Shown: positions 22,893 through 34,740, numbered from the stretch's first letter. The stretch: DNA of 64,000 nucleotides from Piliocolobus tephrosceles (GCF_002776525.5 NC_045436.1:101760211-101824210); one strand, 5' to 3'. Notes: a model not told the origin generated them from the sequence alone. A program made the numbers and translations.

Positions 22893-23545
22893 ACTGAATT
22901 TTCAGAAAGAAAAAAAAAAAAGATGAAATAAGTGGTGAAGCAGTCACAGAACAGACCTATGGTGTCAAGATTGTATATTGTCTCTTTTAGAGCCAGTTTA
23001 AGTTAGGTGATTACCACCAGCCATCAAGGGCTAATAAAATATGACATTTATTTCAATTCCTTGATGAAAGATAGTTACAGGTGCTGTCCCCCTCCCGCAA
23101 TCCCAGCCCCTGCAACTACTACACAACACCCTCCCAGCTCACCCCTAGCCACTTATCTTAGTTACCAGGCACTGAGATTCATGCAAAGAGGATCAGAGAA
23201 CCCAGCAGGGCAGTGAGCTCTGTCATGCTTCTTCTTCTGTTTGCATAATAAACACTATAACTCTTTGGGTTCAGCCTTCGTTCTGTTTAACTGTGTGTTT
23301 CACATTGAAAACCAAGAGAAAAATGTGCTTTCTGTGAGAAAGAAATTGATCTTCGTGATTAGTGGTGATGTTTTCGGCAGAAATAAACGTTTTCATAAGG
23401 CACTGTCAAAGCAGGGATGCCACACACAGTTGTGCAGATTGTGCACTACACAGTTCTACCATGCTGTATTCACATTGGGGTCCTTTTAGACTTGAAGGAT
23501 TTTTCCAACAGATGGAAGTAAAATTGCTTGAGGAGCAAAGTGGCT
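22893..23545. other. Unclassified intron, possible LTR-like stretch
   Basis: 23050-23300 is C-rich and includes 'gcataataaacactataac' (a possible R-region poly(A) signal) followed by a T-rich end, which is LTR-like. No terminal TG..CA, PBS or partner was found, so I do not call it an LTR. Confidence 0.3.
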
Positions 23546-23640
23546 TTTTTTTTTTTAGACAGTTTCGCGCTGTTGCCAGGCTTGAGTGCAGTGGCGCGAT
23601 CTTGGCTCACTGCAGCCTCCACCTCCCAGGTTCAGTTGAT
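23546..23640 (-). repeat. Alu fragment
   Basis: T-run and the first 95 bases of a reverse Alu, then an abrupt end at 'ggttcagttgatta'. Confidence 0.85.
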
Positions 23641-24246
23641 TATAAACCGCCTTTTAAAGAAGATTAAAACAAGACAACAATTGTCTGTGGATGATAAAAA
23701 GCTTTAGGACAGCCACTATTAAAGCCACAATTGATAAGGAAATTTGGTTACTTTTGTGGCACACAAAATTTTCCATAACAATTATCATTATTATAATTAT
23801 TAGTAACATACACTAAGTCATATTAGAATTAAAGGAGTTTCTTATAACTTTGGAACATATACCAATAACATATTTATGCAAATATAGTCTAAAGAAAGCA
23901 AAACACTGTTTCACATTTGATAATGCTTCCTGGATGATTTTTATACCAAATAAGCAAAATTTCACCTTTGCATTAATGTATTATTAATATTGAACCCAAT
24001 TTTTAATAAAACCTTAGAGACATACTAACCCAATTTTAATGTTTAATCATAAGGTAAGATTTTTATAAACCTTTATAACCCTTTACATTTTTTTGTGAAA
24101 GAGCAGATAAGTCCTTTAAGAAAAACCTGTTGTGCTTTCATTCTAATGTTTAATTTGTGGAAAAACTGAATAATACCCCTTTAACTTTAGCCAATATGTT
24201 CATACACAGAATATCTTACAATTAATTTTTATAAACTTTCCACGAA
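23641..24246. other. Intron, unclassified
   Basis: AT-rich. Old ERV or LINE origin is possible but nothing diagnostic was seen. Confidence 0.35.
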
Positions 24247-24538
24247 GGCCAGGTGCAGTGGCTCACGCCTGTATATCCCGGTACTTTGGGAGGCCAAGGT
24301 GGGTGGATCACCTGAGGTCAGGAGTTTGAGACCAGCCTGATCAACATGGAGAAACCCTGTCTCTACTAAAAGTACAAAATTAGCCAGGCATGGTGGCACG
24401 TGCCTGTAATCCCAGCTACTTGGGAAGCTGAGACAGAAGAATTGCTTGAACCCAGGAAGCAGAGGTTGCGGTGAGTCAAGATGATGCCATTGCACTCCAG
24501 CCTGGGCAACAAGAGCGAAACTCCGTCTGCAAAAAAAA
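24247..24538 (+). repeat. Alu (S type)
   Basis: 'ggccaggtgcagtggctcac' to 'ctccgtctgcaaaaaa'. Confidence 0.92.
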
Positions 24539-25169
24539 ACCTTCCACTGCTTCTTTAAAAAAAATTTTTTTTTTTCACTTAACACAATCCTTTAACACTT
24601 TAGGCAGAAAATAATCCACATTCCCATGCCTTCTTATATTTTTTTTTTCTTTACCAAAAACACATTTCACCTTTTTTATACACTTTGCATGTAAAACTGT
24701 TTCTTCAGTGGTCTTAATTACACCAGGCAGGACACACCAGGCAGAAGTGCAGATAAGGGCTGACTCTCCAGCATAGCCAGGGGGCATGGCTAATTCCACA
24801 GTAGCCATTCTAGACACCTTATCTAGAATCTGATGGCTTTAAGGTAGGTAAATAGAACAATTTTCAAAAGTTAAAGAAACAGTTTGACCTTAAAGCATTT
24901 AGCAAATCTGATATCTGACCTTAATTTAGACCAAATGTCTACATTTTTAAGACATTTGGTTTTACCAATAAACTTTAAAACTGTCTTTATTTTCAAAAGA
25001 TTACTAAAGTCACATGAACAAAAAGGCATTAAAGTTTCTATTTTTCTGATAAAATATTTGATTTATGCACTTATTTTTCTAAGTCAATTAATTAGAGATT
25101 TTTAATATATAAACATATACTATAAATAGAAGATTCAGCACTTACATGGTTTTTTGTTTGCCAGTTTCT
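24539..25169. other. Intron, unclassified
   Basis: No exon or family repeat recognised; the short frames lack coding character. Confidence 0.35.
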
Positions 25170-25471
25170 TTTCTTTTTTTTTTTTTTTTTGAGACAGAGT
25201 TTCGCTCTTGTCACCCAGGCTGGAGTGCCGTGGCATGATCTTGGCTCACTGCAATCTCTGCCTCCCAGGTTCAAGTGATTCTCATGTCTCAGCCTCTTGA
25301 GTAGCTGGGATTATAGGCGCCCACCACCACCCCCAGCTAATTTTTGTATTTTTAGTAGAGACGGGGTTTCCCCACGTTGGCCAGGCTGTTCTTGAAGTCC
25401 TGACCTCAAGTGATCCGCCCACCTCGGCCTCCCAAAGTGCTGGGATTACAGGCATGAGCCACCTCGCCCCA
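25170..25471 (-). repeat. Alu
   Basis: Full dimer. Target duplication TTTGCCAGTTTCTT (about 25156-25169 and 25473-25486). Confidence 0.93.
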
Positions 25472-25486
25472 CCATTTGCCAGTTTC

Positions 25487-25987
25487 TTAATTGGATGACT
25501 GACTTCAGGGTGGTGCCCTTGGAGGAACAGGGCTGGGAGAGCATGCGTTTCTAGGGCTAAACGAGTAGCAAATAAGCAGCTGAAGGCAAAGACAGATCTC
25601 CACAATTAAAGGTGCCATTTTATACTGGATCCTGGATCCCCAAAAGGAGGGAAATACTACGGAAGAAGATAGTGCAGTGCTTTTACTGACTGTGCATTTC
25701 ATTACAAGGCAACCTAAAGCCAATCAGCCCATTTTGTAATCAGCCCATCCTCATGAGAGTCTCATCTCCCAGTGAGGGGTGAGGATGTTGCCTTATCTTC
25801 CAGGTGGCCAAGAGCATACGTCTCTGATCCAAGTGTGCAGAGTCAAGTATCCCTTCATAACTACTGTTAACCACCCCTTAAAGTATATTTCCTACCTAGT
25901 TATTACACACCAAAACTCTCTCATAATGCAGAGTAATTGCTGATACCCCCCAAACTCAAAACCATCAGATAACACAATGCAAAACAG
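25487..25987. other. Unclassified intron
   Basis: Moderately GC-rich, with 'catcctcatgagagtctcat' and 'ggtgaggatgttgcc'. Could belong to an old class I ERV lying left of the LTR at 27478, but I cannot show it. Confidence 0.3.
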
Positions 25988-25996
25988 AACAGTCTT

Positions 25997-26003
<7 letters not shown>

Positions 26004-26027
<24 letters not shown>

Positions 26028-26304
26028 NNNNNNNNNNNNNNNNNNNNNNNNNNNNNNNNNNNNNNNNNNNNNNNNNNNNNNNNNNNNNNNNNNNNNNNNN
26101 NNNNNNNNNNNNNNNNNNNNNNNNNNNGGAGTAGCTGGGACTACAGGCGCCTGCCACCTCGCCCGGCTAGTTTTCTGTATTTTTTTAGTAGAGACGGGGT
26201 TTCACCGTGTTAGCCAGGATGGTCTCGATCTCCTGACCTCGTGATTCACCCGTCTCGGCCTCCCAAAGTGCTGGGATTACAGGCTTGAGCCACCGTGCCC
26301 GGCC
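26004..26304 (-). repeat. AluY containing the assembly gap
   Basis: T-run at the left, 'ccaccgtgcccggcc' at the right. Target duplication AACAGTCTTTGATTTT at 25988-26003 and 26305-26320. Only the outer parts are sequenced; 'cacctcgcccggctag' marks the monkey-type AluY core. Confidence 0.93.
26028..26127. other. Assembly gap (100 N)
   Basis: Exactly 100 Ns, a conventional size for a gap of unknown length. Confidence 1.
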
Positions 26305-26320
26305 AACAGTCTTTGATTTT

Positions 26321-26829
26321 GAGAGGGATCTATCTTCTTTTAATTCTTGGGGTTTCATGAGGAAAACAGAGGATTTTTTTTCCCCAAAATGGGGTCTGTG
26401 GTACCTCCTTTGTTTTTCCCAAGGAGTCCCAAGCTACCAGAAGTTATCTGCGGGCCTTTCATGTGAGCATTAAGAGTAACAAGACAAAAAAAAAAAACCA
26501 GAAAAATAATTCAGTTGACTGAGAAGAAAAAACCTTTTTCCAGCAAAACAAGTTTCAAGAAGAGAAAAACATAAAGCCCTTTTAAATATATCTATAGCTT
26601 GTTCCACTTTTAAGTAAGCTGACTTTTAACCATAGTGCTCTTTAAAGAAGAAATCCTTTCAGAGCTCTATTACCCGACTTTAGCCATGCCAAGCGGCCAG
26701 TATTTCCAGCTTCTGAACTTTACCTGAGGTAAACTCCTAGATGCTTAGAGAAAGGAAAATTGAAGACAGTCCATGGAGGAGAAGAGAATAGACAGGGTCA
26801 CGCATGTATTAAATCAGTAACAACTTACT
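26321..26829. other. Unclassified intron
   Basis: No recognised element; poly-A run at about 26486. Confidence 0.35.
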
Positions 26830-26898
26830 TTCTAGGTGGGGAATTGAACCTAGACTACCACTGTGAAAGTGCAAAACCTTAGCTACTGAGCTACAGGA
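26830..26898 (-). pseudogene. tRNA-Glu(UUC)-like pseudogene or tRNA-derived fragment
   Basis: The complement has an A-box-like TAGCTCAGTAGCTAAGG, an anticodon-loop-like CTTTCAC as in Glu(UUC) tRNAs, and a B-box GGTTCAATTCC, all at tRNA spacing over 69 bases. The acceptor and T stems do not pair well (TCCTGTA against ACCTAGA), so it is not a working tRNA gene. It may equally be part of an ERV or SINE. Confidence 0.5.
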
Positions 26899-27088
26899 CT
26901 GGACAGTGTCAATTTGTTTTCTCAGAAGGAATCTAGATTAGTTAATTTGGAGCTTGCAAAGGCTTTTAACTATTTAATATGATTTTCAGAGCTGGCTATG
27001 ACATGAACTTTAAAATTCTTGTTCCCTGGAAGTACCGAGAGAAGGTACTGCCATGCGGTTAAAAGATCAAGCTCCCAGGGACATAAAA

Positions 27089-27140
27089 CTTTGGCCTCCC
27101 AAAGTGCTGGGATTACAGGCGTGAGCTACTGCACCCGGCC
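27089..27140 (-). repeat. Alu end fragment
   Basis: 52 bases: 'ttggcctcccaaagtgctgg' to 'ctactgcacccggcc'. Confidence 0.85.
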
Positions 27141-27144
27141 TAAC

Positions 27145-27477
27145 CCCCTAAATCTTAGAAGGGACTCTAACCTTCCTAAGTTAGGCCTCTAACTCGAGAT
27201 CAGTAAAGTGTCCTTGCGTTTTATTAAGAAGGACCTGTAACTCACTGTGTCTTAGGAGAGACTGTAACTCCCCTAAGTTGGGCCTGTAACCCAATCCCAT
27301 TCTTTACCCAGGTGTCAGCCCACGGGTGTGCGCGGATTGTTTTCCTTTGGGTGGGGGGATCTCGTCAGTATGGTGCAGTCTATGGTCCGCCAGAAATATG
27401 TTACAAGACCCCAACACTTACCCAAAGGTAGCGGTAGGATCAGGCTTTCTGCACTATAGCCCCTTCGTTGCGGAAAG
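27145..27477 (-). mobile_element. Leader of a class I ERV, remainder lost
   Basis: Contiguous with the inner end of the LTR at 27478, where an ERV leader would lie. It contains two related blocks 97 bp apart (27163-27193 and 27260-27290, both GACT-TAAC-CTAAGTT-GGCCT-TAAC). No gag frame is visible. The primer site is not identifiable by eye. Confidence 0.5.
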
Positions 27478-28377
27478 ATGTTACCAGAAAGGGGTCCCAA
27501 TCCAGACCCCAAGAGAGGGTTCTTGGATCTCTTGGATCTCGTGCAAGAAGGAATTCAGGGTGAGTCCGCAGTGCAAAGTGAAAAAAAGTTTGTTTATTTA
27601 TTTATTTATTTATTTATGAGAGGGAGACTCGCTTTGTCGCCCAGGCTGGAGTGCAGTGGCCAATCTCAGCTCACTGCAAGCTCCGCCTCCCAGGTTCACG
27701 CCATTTTCCTGCCTCAGCCTCCCCAGTAGCTGGGACTGCAGGTGCCCACCGCCACGTCTGGCTAATTTTTTGTGTTTTTAGTAGAGAAGAGGTTTCACGT
27801 GTTAGCCAGATGGTCTCGATCTCCTGACCTCGTGATCTGCCCGCCTCAGCCTCCCAAAGTGCTGGGATTACAGGCGTGAGCCACAGCACTGGGCTGAAAG
27901 CAAGTTTATTAAGAAAGTAAAGGAATAAAAGAATGGCTTCTCGGTAGACAGCAGCCCCGAGGGCTGCTGGTTGCCCATTTTTATGGTTATTTTTTGATAA
28001 TATGCTAAACAAGGTGTGGATTATTCATGCCTCCCCTTTTTACACTGTATAGGGTAACTTCCTGACCTTGCCAGGGCATTTGTGAACTGTTATGGCGCTG
28101 GTGGGAGTGTAGCAGTGAGGGCGACCAGAGGTCACTTTTGTGGCCGTTTTGGTTTTGGTGGGTTTTGTTGGGTTTGGTTTTTGTGGCTCCTTTATTGCAA
28201 CCTGTTTTATTAGCAAGGTCTCAAGGTCTTTATGACCTGTATTTTGTACTGACCTCCTATCTCATCTTGTGACTTAGAATGCCTTAACCATCTGGGAATG
28301 CAGCCCAGTAGGTTTCAGCCTTATTTTACCCAGCTCCTATTTAAGATGGAGTTGCTCTGGTTTACACGCCTCTGACA
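27478..28377 (-). repeat. Class I ERV LTR with Alu insert
   Basis: The complement starts TGTCAGAGGCG (right end, 28377) and ends with GGTAACA (left end, 27478). It contains CTTAATAAACTTGC followed by 'ccttgcacgagatcc'-type R/U5 sequence, and 'gtcttgaccttgctaataaa'. An Alu at 27590-27893 interrupts it. I recognise this as a common primate gammaretrovirus-like LTR but do not name the subfamily. Confidence 0.75.
27590..27893 (-). repeat. AluY with (TTTA)n tail inside the ERV LTR
   Basis: The tail has become TTTA repeats. Full dimer to 'gccacagcactgggctg'. LTR sequence 'aaagcaagtttattaagaaag' resumes to the right. Confidence 0.9.
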
Positions 28378-29738
28378 AAATAATCATGATATGCATGTTA
28401 TAATTTTTAAGGATATTTTAAATGCAAGCATATAGTTCTGCATTGAAAAAATCTATATGTAATTTTGGCTTTTAATTTAAAATAATATTTGTATGTTAAT
28501 AAATATATATTGTGTGCAACATCATTTTCTATTTCTGCATGGGGTACCACTGCACATACATGCCACTAGTTATTCAGTTTATTCATTATCATTGGTACTT
28601 TATCAGGACTCTTTAAGTTGCAAGGAACAAAAAACTTAACTGCCCCAAAGAGGAATTCTTTGGCTCTGTAATTAAAGCCTCCACAGGCTCTCTTCCTCTG
28701 ATGCCAGATATCTACCAAAAGTTCCAGGGTTAAAACCTTTAAATTCCAAGTCCAGCAGGAGGAGGAAAAAAACATCACTTCAACAATGGCTTCAAACGTT
28801 CTTGTTCTAGAGGTCAGTGACTAGACTAACCCAGAGCCAGTCACTGTATGCATTTGGTGACAGTGGTATTACCAGAACAAGGGGATACAAATGCTGATGG
28901 GAAAAAACAACAGTTGTCCACTACAGACGTTTCACATTATTCTCAACTATTTGCTTTAATGAACTGTACCCCACGGACTATCCTTGAACATAAATCTTTG
29001 GAGACATGATTGGTAATTTCCTTGGGATAAACACTGGATCTAAGAGCATGGCATACTTTTAATGAATTTGATACTTTTTGCCAAATTGCCTTCCAGAAAA
29101 GGCTACCAGTTAACCTGTGCTTTGAAAATTAGAAAGCTGTGGAAAGAAAGTTTTTATCACTTTTTTAAAAGTTTGACATATATTGAAGGAAGACTTAAAA
29201 AGAAAAGATTGCTAGTTTCAATTCTATGAGGTGAAAAATCTGTACATTGAAAAAAAACTCAGATAAAAATTTCTTCATATCCTTATAATTACTGCTAGGC
29301 AAGAATTCTGTCTAGTTTTACTTTGCTTTTATATGAATTATTCCTAATGTAAATCATTTTTATATGCCTATATCTACTGGTATTTTTATATTAAGATTTT
29401 TCCATGAATGCCCTTTAGCCATTTATCTATTAGAGTACTGTCTTATTCCGTTATAAAAGTTGCCACATATTAACCTTATCTTTGTCTTATATGTTGCAAA
29501 TGCTTTACCAGTTTGTCACTTGCCTTTTAATTTGCTTGGAATTCATAAAGTTTAGAGCATATCATATATAAACCTGGTTCATTACCCACCCGTAAAACCT
29601 GATTCTACCACTTTGTATTGTATCTTTAGGCAAGTTTGATAACCCCTCTTTACCTCAATTTCATCTTTGGTAAATGAGGATCATAATATATTTTATAGGG
29701 GTGTTATGAAGAATCAATGAAATAATTATTTAGAATAG
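28378..29738. repeat. Intron with old L1-like 3' sequence
   Basis: 'ttgccaaattgccttccag' near 29080 and 'ttccttgggataaacactg' at about 29020 are typical of old L1M 3' regions. A MIR-like block lies near 29630-29730 ('tttacctcaatttcatc', 'taaatgaggatcataata'). The rest is unclassified. Confidence 0.5.
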
Positions 29739-29739
29739 G

Positions 29740-30022
29740 CCAGGTACTGTGACTCACACTTATAATCCCAGCGCCTTGAGAGACTGAGGCAAGAGTATGA
29801 CTTGAACCCAGGAGTTTGAGACCAACCTATGCAATGTAGCGAGACCCGCAAGTCTACAATAAAGTAAAATAATTATTCAAGTGTTGTGGCACATGCCTGT
29901 AGTCCCAGCTACTTGGGAGGCTGAGGTGATACATGGCTTGAGCAGAGAAGTTCCTAGGTTGAAGTGAGCTATGATTGCATCACTGCACTCCAGCCTAGGT
30001 GACAGAGAAAGACTCCCCACAA
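29740..30022 (+). repeat. AluJ (old, diverged)
   Basis: 'ggccaggtactgtgactcac' head, many substitutions, ends 'gacagagaaagactcc'. Confidence 0.85.
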
Positions 30023-30199
30023 AACTCCAAAATGCATCAGAATAACAGGGCAATGTCTAGCACATAGTAATCTATTTTAGATATGATTTTTATTTATGTT
30101 GTTTTTCAGTACATAACATACAATGTTACTTCAGTACAGTAACATCAGTACTTTTAATCTCGTACAATTTAATCTAGCAATCTTTCTTTTAAGCCTTCT

Positions 30200-30605
30200 G
30201 TGTTAGTCCACTCTCACCCTGCTATAAATAACTGCCAAAGACTGGGCAATTTATAAAGGAAAGAGGTTCATGCATGACTGGGGAGGCCTCAGGAAGCTTA
30301 CAATTATGGAGGAAGGGGAAGCAGGCATGTCTTACATGGCAGCAGGAGACAGAGAGAGAGAGAGAAGGAGAGAGAGAGAGAGAGAGATTGAGAGATTGAG
30401 ATTAAGAGCAAGAGACGAACTGCCAAACACTTATAAAACCATCAGATCTTGTGAGAACTCCTTCACTATCATGAGAACAGCATGGGGAAAACTGCCCCCA
30501 TGATCCAATCACCTCCCACGAGTGCCCTCTCTCAACATGTGGCGAATACAATTCGGACTACAATTGTTGATGAGATTTGGGTGGGGACACAGCCAAACTG
30601 CATCA
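30200..30605 (-). repeat. MaLR LTR (MST/THE1 type)
   Basis: 'tgttagtccactctcac' at the left and 'gagatttgggtggggacac' at the right are the reversed MaLR LTR ends. The inner 'cataaaaccatcagatcttg'-type block and an expanded AG-rich tract (30350-30390) are present. Antisense to HSD17B11. Confidence 0.88.
30345..30392 (+). repeat. (GA)n microsatellite in the MaLR LTR
   Basis: Near-perfect AG repeats with a few interruptions. Confidence 0.85.
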
Positions 30606-31029
30606 CCTTCAATATGTGCCTAAGCTTTTTATAAAAAGGTAAGAGAGACATTTCCACAGCTTTCTGTCTTCCAAAGCATAGATTAACTGGCCAGAATTCA
30701 TAGCTACTTTGTGTAATTGCTAATTCATACAGATTTAACAGAATAAAAGATTATCTGATAATTAATGCCACTGAATTGCACACTTAAAAATGGTTAAAAT
30801 GACAAATTTTACATGATATATATTATACCACAATTTCTAAAAAGTTAATAATATATCAAAAACCATTTAATTGTACATTAAGTGAATGCTTTGTATGATA
30901 TATGAATTTGTATCTTAATAAAGCCCTTTAAAAAAAAAAGAAAAACCTGAGAAAGTAATGTCCATTTAGAGTAAGTAATTTCACTACTATTTCCAAATGA
31001 AAGAGCTGTTACAGTAAGAAACGCTTTGC

Positions 31030-31640
31030 ATTGTGATTCACTCATTTGACAAATATTCCTTGAGCACCTAAGAGCAAGCACTGTGCTAGGCCCTGGAGAT
31101 TCACTGGTGACCAAAACAGTCATGGAGCTTATAGGAGAGGTATGGGGGACAGATGTTTTAAAAAACTTAATCTCGCCCAGGCGTGGTGACTCACACCTGT
31201 AATCCTAGCACTTTGGGAGACCAAGGCGGGAGGATCACAAGACCAGGAGATCGAGACCATCCTGGCTAACATGGTAAAACTCCATCTCTACTAAAAAAAA
31301 AAAAAATTAGCTGGGCGTGGTGGTGGGCGCCCGTAGTCCCTGCTACTTGGGAGGCTGAGGCAGGAGAATGGCGTGTACCTGGGAGGCGGAGCTTGCAGTG
31401 AGCCAAGATTGCACCACTGCACTCCAGCCTGGGAGACAGAGCGAGACTCTGTCTCAAAAAAAAAAAAAAAAAATTAATCTCAATTGAGTGTTCAGTTACA
31501 AATCTGAGATAGATACTATCATAGAAAACTGAGAATTACTATATAATGAGAAAATAATTTAGACTGGGGGTTAGCAAAGGCCTCTTTGAGGAAGTGAAGC
31601 TGTGACTTAAAAGAAGAATAGGATTTATCCAGGAAAAGTT
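31030..31640 (+). repeat. L2 LINE fragment split by an Alu
   Basis: 'tgacaaatattccttgagc' and 'gctaggccctggagattc' open it. 'aggcctctttgaggaagtg' continues it to the right of the Alu at 31175-31472. Confidence 0.65.
31175..31472 (+). repeat. AluY
   Basis: Full dimer with A-tail, flanked by TTAATCTC copies (left 31167, right 31473). Confidence 0.92.
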
Positions 31641-31789
31641 TTCAGCAAATTCTGTGAACATCTTAAAATAAATAAGGAAGAGCTTATAGTGACACTGAAT
31701 TTTGTGGAACAACAACAAAAAGAAATATTCTGCTAATTTTCTTTAAAAGGCTTTTTAAGGAAAAGTTCTTACTCCATAAGTGATGCTAA

Positions 31790-31960
31790 GATGCAGTAAA
31801 TCTTCTGTTTCAGTGCTCCTTAGACCTTAATGTGCCTACAGATTTACCTGAGAATCTTGTAAGATGTAGGCTCTGATGCAGTCGGTCTGGACTGGGGCCT
31901 GAGATTCAGGGAATGCCCACATTGCTCTGCAGAGGACCATTCTGAACTGAGGGAAAAAGG
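31790..31960. repeat. MER5-like hAT fragment
   Basis: 'gtgctccttagaccttaatg' and 'atttacctgagaatcttg' recall MER5A. It lies immediately left of an exon's intronic flank. Confidence 0.45.
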
Positions 31961-32012
31961 CAGACATTTCCGAATTCTTGAATTATGTTGTAAACTCTGT
32001 CTTTATTTTCAG

Positions 32013-32150
32013 TTCAAGCAAGTTTGCTGCTGTTGGATTTCATAAAACTTTGACAGATGAACTGGCTGCCTTGCAAATAACTGGAGTCAAAACAACATGT
32101 CTCTGTCCTAACTTCGTAAACACTGGCTTCATCAAAAATCCAAGTACAAG
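32013..32150 (+). CDS. HSD17B11: HSD17B11 coding exon, residues 186-232
   Basis: The exon is 138 bp, phase 2 at both ends. The acceptor is 'ttattttcag' and the donor is ACAAG|GTAAGT. It completes Cys186 and continues SSKFAAVGFHKTLTDELAAL, then QITGVKTTCLCPNFVNTGFI and KNPST. Lys189 completes the Y-x3-K active-site signature begun in the previous exon. The C-P-N-F-V-N-T-G loop corresponds to the PG/PxxxxT loop that closes over the cofactor nicotinamide in this family. Confidence 0.96.
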
Positions 32151-32699
32151 GTAAGTTGAGAAATTGAGACAAAAGGATTGGTGGTTGCTATGAATACCAG
32201 CCATTCTGTGGGTTTTCCTAAATGTTTTAATCCCTAAAACACCTGAGAGTTAATGCTCTTAGTTCATTTTGATTTCAGCTTCTGCAGATTGTGGGAAAAC
32301 AGGTGGAAAGCCAAAAAGAGAGAAAGCAAGGGAGAGTGACTAAAAAAGTAAATATGAACGACATAGGTAAACTTGCTAACTCTTCCTTTTTTATTCTCCT
32401 GAGTAATGATTCACAGGCATAAATATACAAACATGTCACCAGGTGTGCTTGGGAACTATGTAGGGGCCTCACCCTCAGATATGTTGACTTACCAGGTTTG
32501 GTTGGGGTAGGGTAGTGGCAGGGAAGGGAGCCTGGAACTCTACATTTAAAAAAGGTGATTATCATAGGTGATTCTGATAGAGATAACCCAGGACCACATG
32601 TGAAAAACACTTCCCTTTGGTAATCTAGAGATTAGCCTCCAAAAGGAGTACCAGCTCATATTCTTTCCTTGGTTAAAAAATAAAATTATAAAGGATTAA

Positions 32700-33400
32700 T
32701 TTGAAGATAATTTTTAATGTTTTCTCTTTTTAGAAATAGCTTTAATGTCTTTGTAAACATAATGCATACTTATTTGTTTAAATTCCAATGTTACTGAAAA
32801 ATACAAATCAAAGAGTTTCTTTTTTAATCTCCTTAAAACCCTCTATCGAGTGGAAATCACTCTTAAAATTTTGATGAACATCCTTCTAGACTTCTCTGAA
32901 TTTTATATAACTGGTGTATGTTACATATAGGGTCCTGGAAGCAGCAAGTATACTGCGTACTTCCCTCAGCATTATGTTATAGACATCTAATAAAGTACAG
33001 AGCATTATAATAAATTGTATTGATTATTGGGAGCAATAGCATCTCCTAGTGATGATTTTAGGGTTGTTTTTAGTGTTCTGGATTTTTACAGCAAATCAGC
33101 AATAAGCATGCTTGGGCACACATATTTTCACTTTTGGATAATTATCTCCTTCAGGTAGATTCATAAAGGGGGATTACTGGGCCAAAGGATATATAACTTG
33201 TAAATATTCCTACATATTGCCAAACTCCCCTCCGGAAATGCTGCACTGATTTGCACTCCTACCCACAGTGCAGGGAGAGCACCTTACTCTCTACTGCTTC
33301 ACCAGTCTGCTTTCTGTGACCCTTTTAATCACTGCCAATCCAATACACGAAGAATCATCTTTAGTTTTACCCTGATGACTAGCTACATTCATGTTTGCTT
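32700..33400 (-). repeat. Old L1 3' segment (L1M type)
   Basis: 'gattactgggccaaaggat', 'tattgccaaactcccctcc' and 'ttgcactcctacccacag' are typical of reversed old L1 3' sequence. Confidence 0.55.
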
Positions 33401-33507
33401 ATGATTTTTGGACTTTTGACTTCTTTTATGATTTGCCTGTTTCCGTGGCATCAGCTCACTTTTTGCTATTGAGCTCTAGAGTTGTTTTTGTTTGATTGTT
33501 TGTTTTT

Positions 33508-33798
33508 TGGTTTTTTTGAGACAGAGTTTCACTCTGTCGCCCAGGTTGGAGTACAGTGGCACAATCTCGGCTCGCTGCCACCTCAACCTCCCAGGTTCAA
33601 GTGAGTCTCATGCCTCAGCTTCCCGAGTATCTGGGATTACAGGCACGCACCACTACGCCTGGCTAATTTCTGTATTTTTAATAGAGACGGGGTTTCGCCA
33701 TGTTGGCCGGGCTGTTCTCAAACTCCAGGCCACAAGTGATCCACCCGCCTTGGCCTTCCAAAGTGCTGGGATTACAGGCGTGAGCCACCACGCCCAGC
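33508..33798 (-). repeat. Alu
   Basis: Full dimer flanked by GAGCTCTAGAG (about 33472-33482 and 33800-33810). Confidence 0.93.
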
Positions 33799-33810
33799 TG
33801 AGCTCTAGAG

Positions 33811-34296
33811 ATTTTTAATTGATACATAGGAAAGAATTCTTCATACATTTGAGAAGCCCCTTTGTATATCACATACGGTTTTTTCCCCAGTTTTTTTGTT
33901 TGTTTGTTTGCTTTTAAACCTATTTTCATTTAGTTTTACATTAAAATTTTCTTAGGAACTTTTTTCTCGTGGCCTTTAGGTTCTGTGAGGTGTTTAGAAA
34001 GGTCTTTCTCATTCCGAGCTTATGAAAATATTTACCCATATTTTTTCTAGCATATATTTTATGGTTGCATTTTTCATACTTAAATCATTGCCCCACTCAA
34101 ATTTATTTTGATTTAAGAAGTAAGATCACAGTATAGTTTGTTTTTTCCAAATAGTTAATGAGTTTTCTGTACTATTTATTAAATAATACATCATTTTCCT
34201 CACTGATATTAAATTCATATTATAAGTTCACATGCTTACTTGGATAGACTTTTGGAGTCCCAATTTTATTGTAATGACGAGATTCAATTTTGCTTA
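33811..34296. repeat. Old LINE-like intron sequence
   Basis: 'gaaaggtctttctcattcc' and 'tcatacttaaatcattgcc' resemble an old L1M end. Low certainty. Confidence 0.4.
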
Positions 34297-34578
34297 GTTG
34301 TGTTTTGTTTTTGAGACAGGGTCTCACTTAGGCTGAAGTGCAGTGGTGTGATCGTGGCTCACTGTAACCCTGAACTGGGCTCAAGCAGCCCTCCACCTCA
34401 GCCTCCTGAGTAGGACTACAGTGTGTGCCACCATGCCCAGCTAATTTTTTTTTGGGGGGGGGGAGCCAGGGTTTTGCTATTTGCCCAGGCTGGTCTCGAA
34501 TTGACCTTGAGCAATTCTCCCACCTCCACCTCACCTCCCAAAGTGCCAGGATTATAAGCATGAGTCACTGCATCCAGC
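34297..34578 (-). repeat. AluJ
   Basis: Diverged dimer with a G-run at 34451-34462. Flank AGATTCAATTTT on both sides. Confidence 0.88.
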
Positions 34579-34740
34579 CAAGATTCAATTTTTAAGTTTT
34601 ATTCTGCCCCCTCAAACTTCCCCGTCTTTCCCCCAATTCAGCTGCCTTTGTTGAAAATGTATTTAAAATTAATGAAAAATATTCAGTGTGGCCACTTGAA
34701 GGCTTAATGGGTTCTAATTTATTTTCTTTTTTTTTTAATT

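Noticed and set aside
23050..23300. Solo LTR suggested by 'gcataataaacact' and a C-rich stretch
   Set aside because: No TG...CA ends or target duplication were found and no family was recognised.
25977..26244. Frames running through the N gap
   Set aside because: They are artefacts of Ns and Alu sequence.
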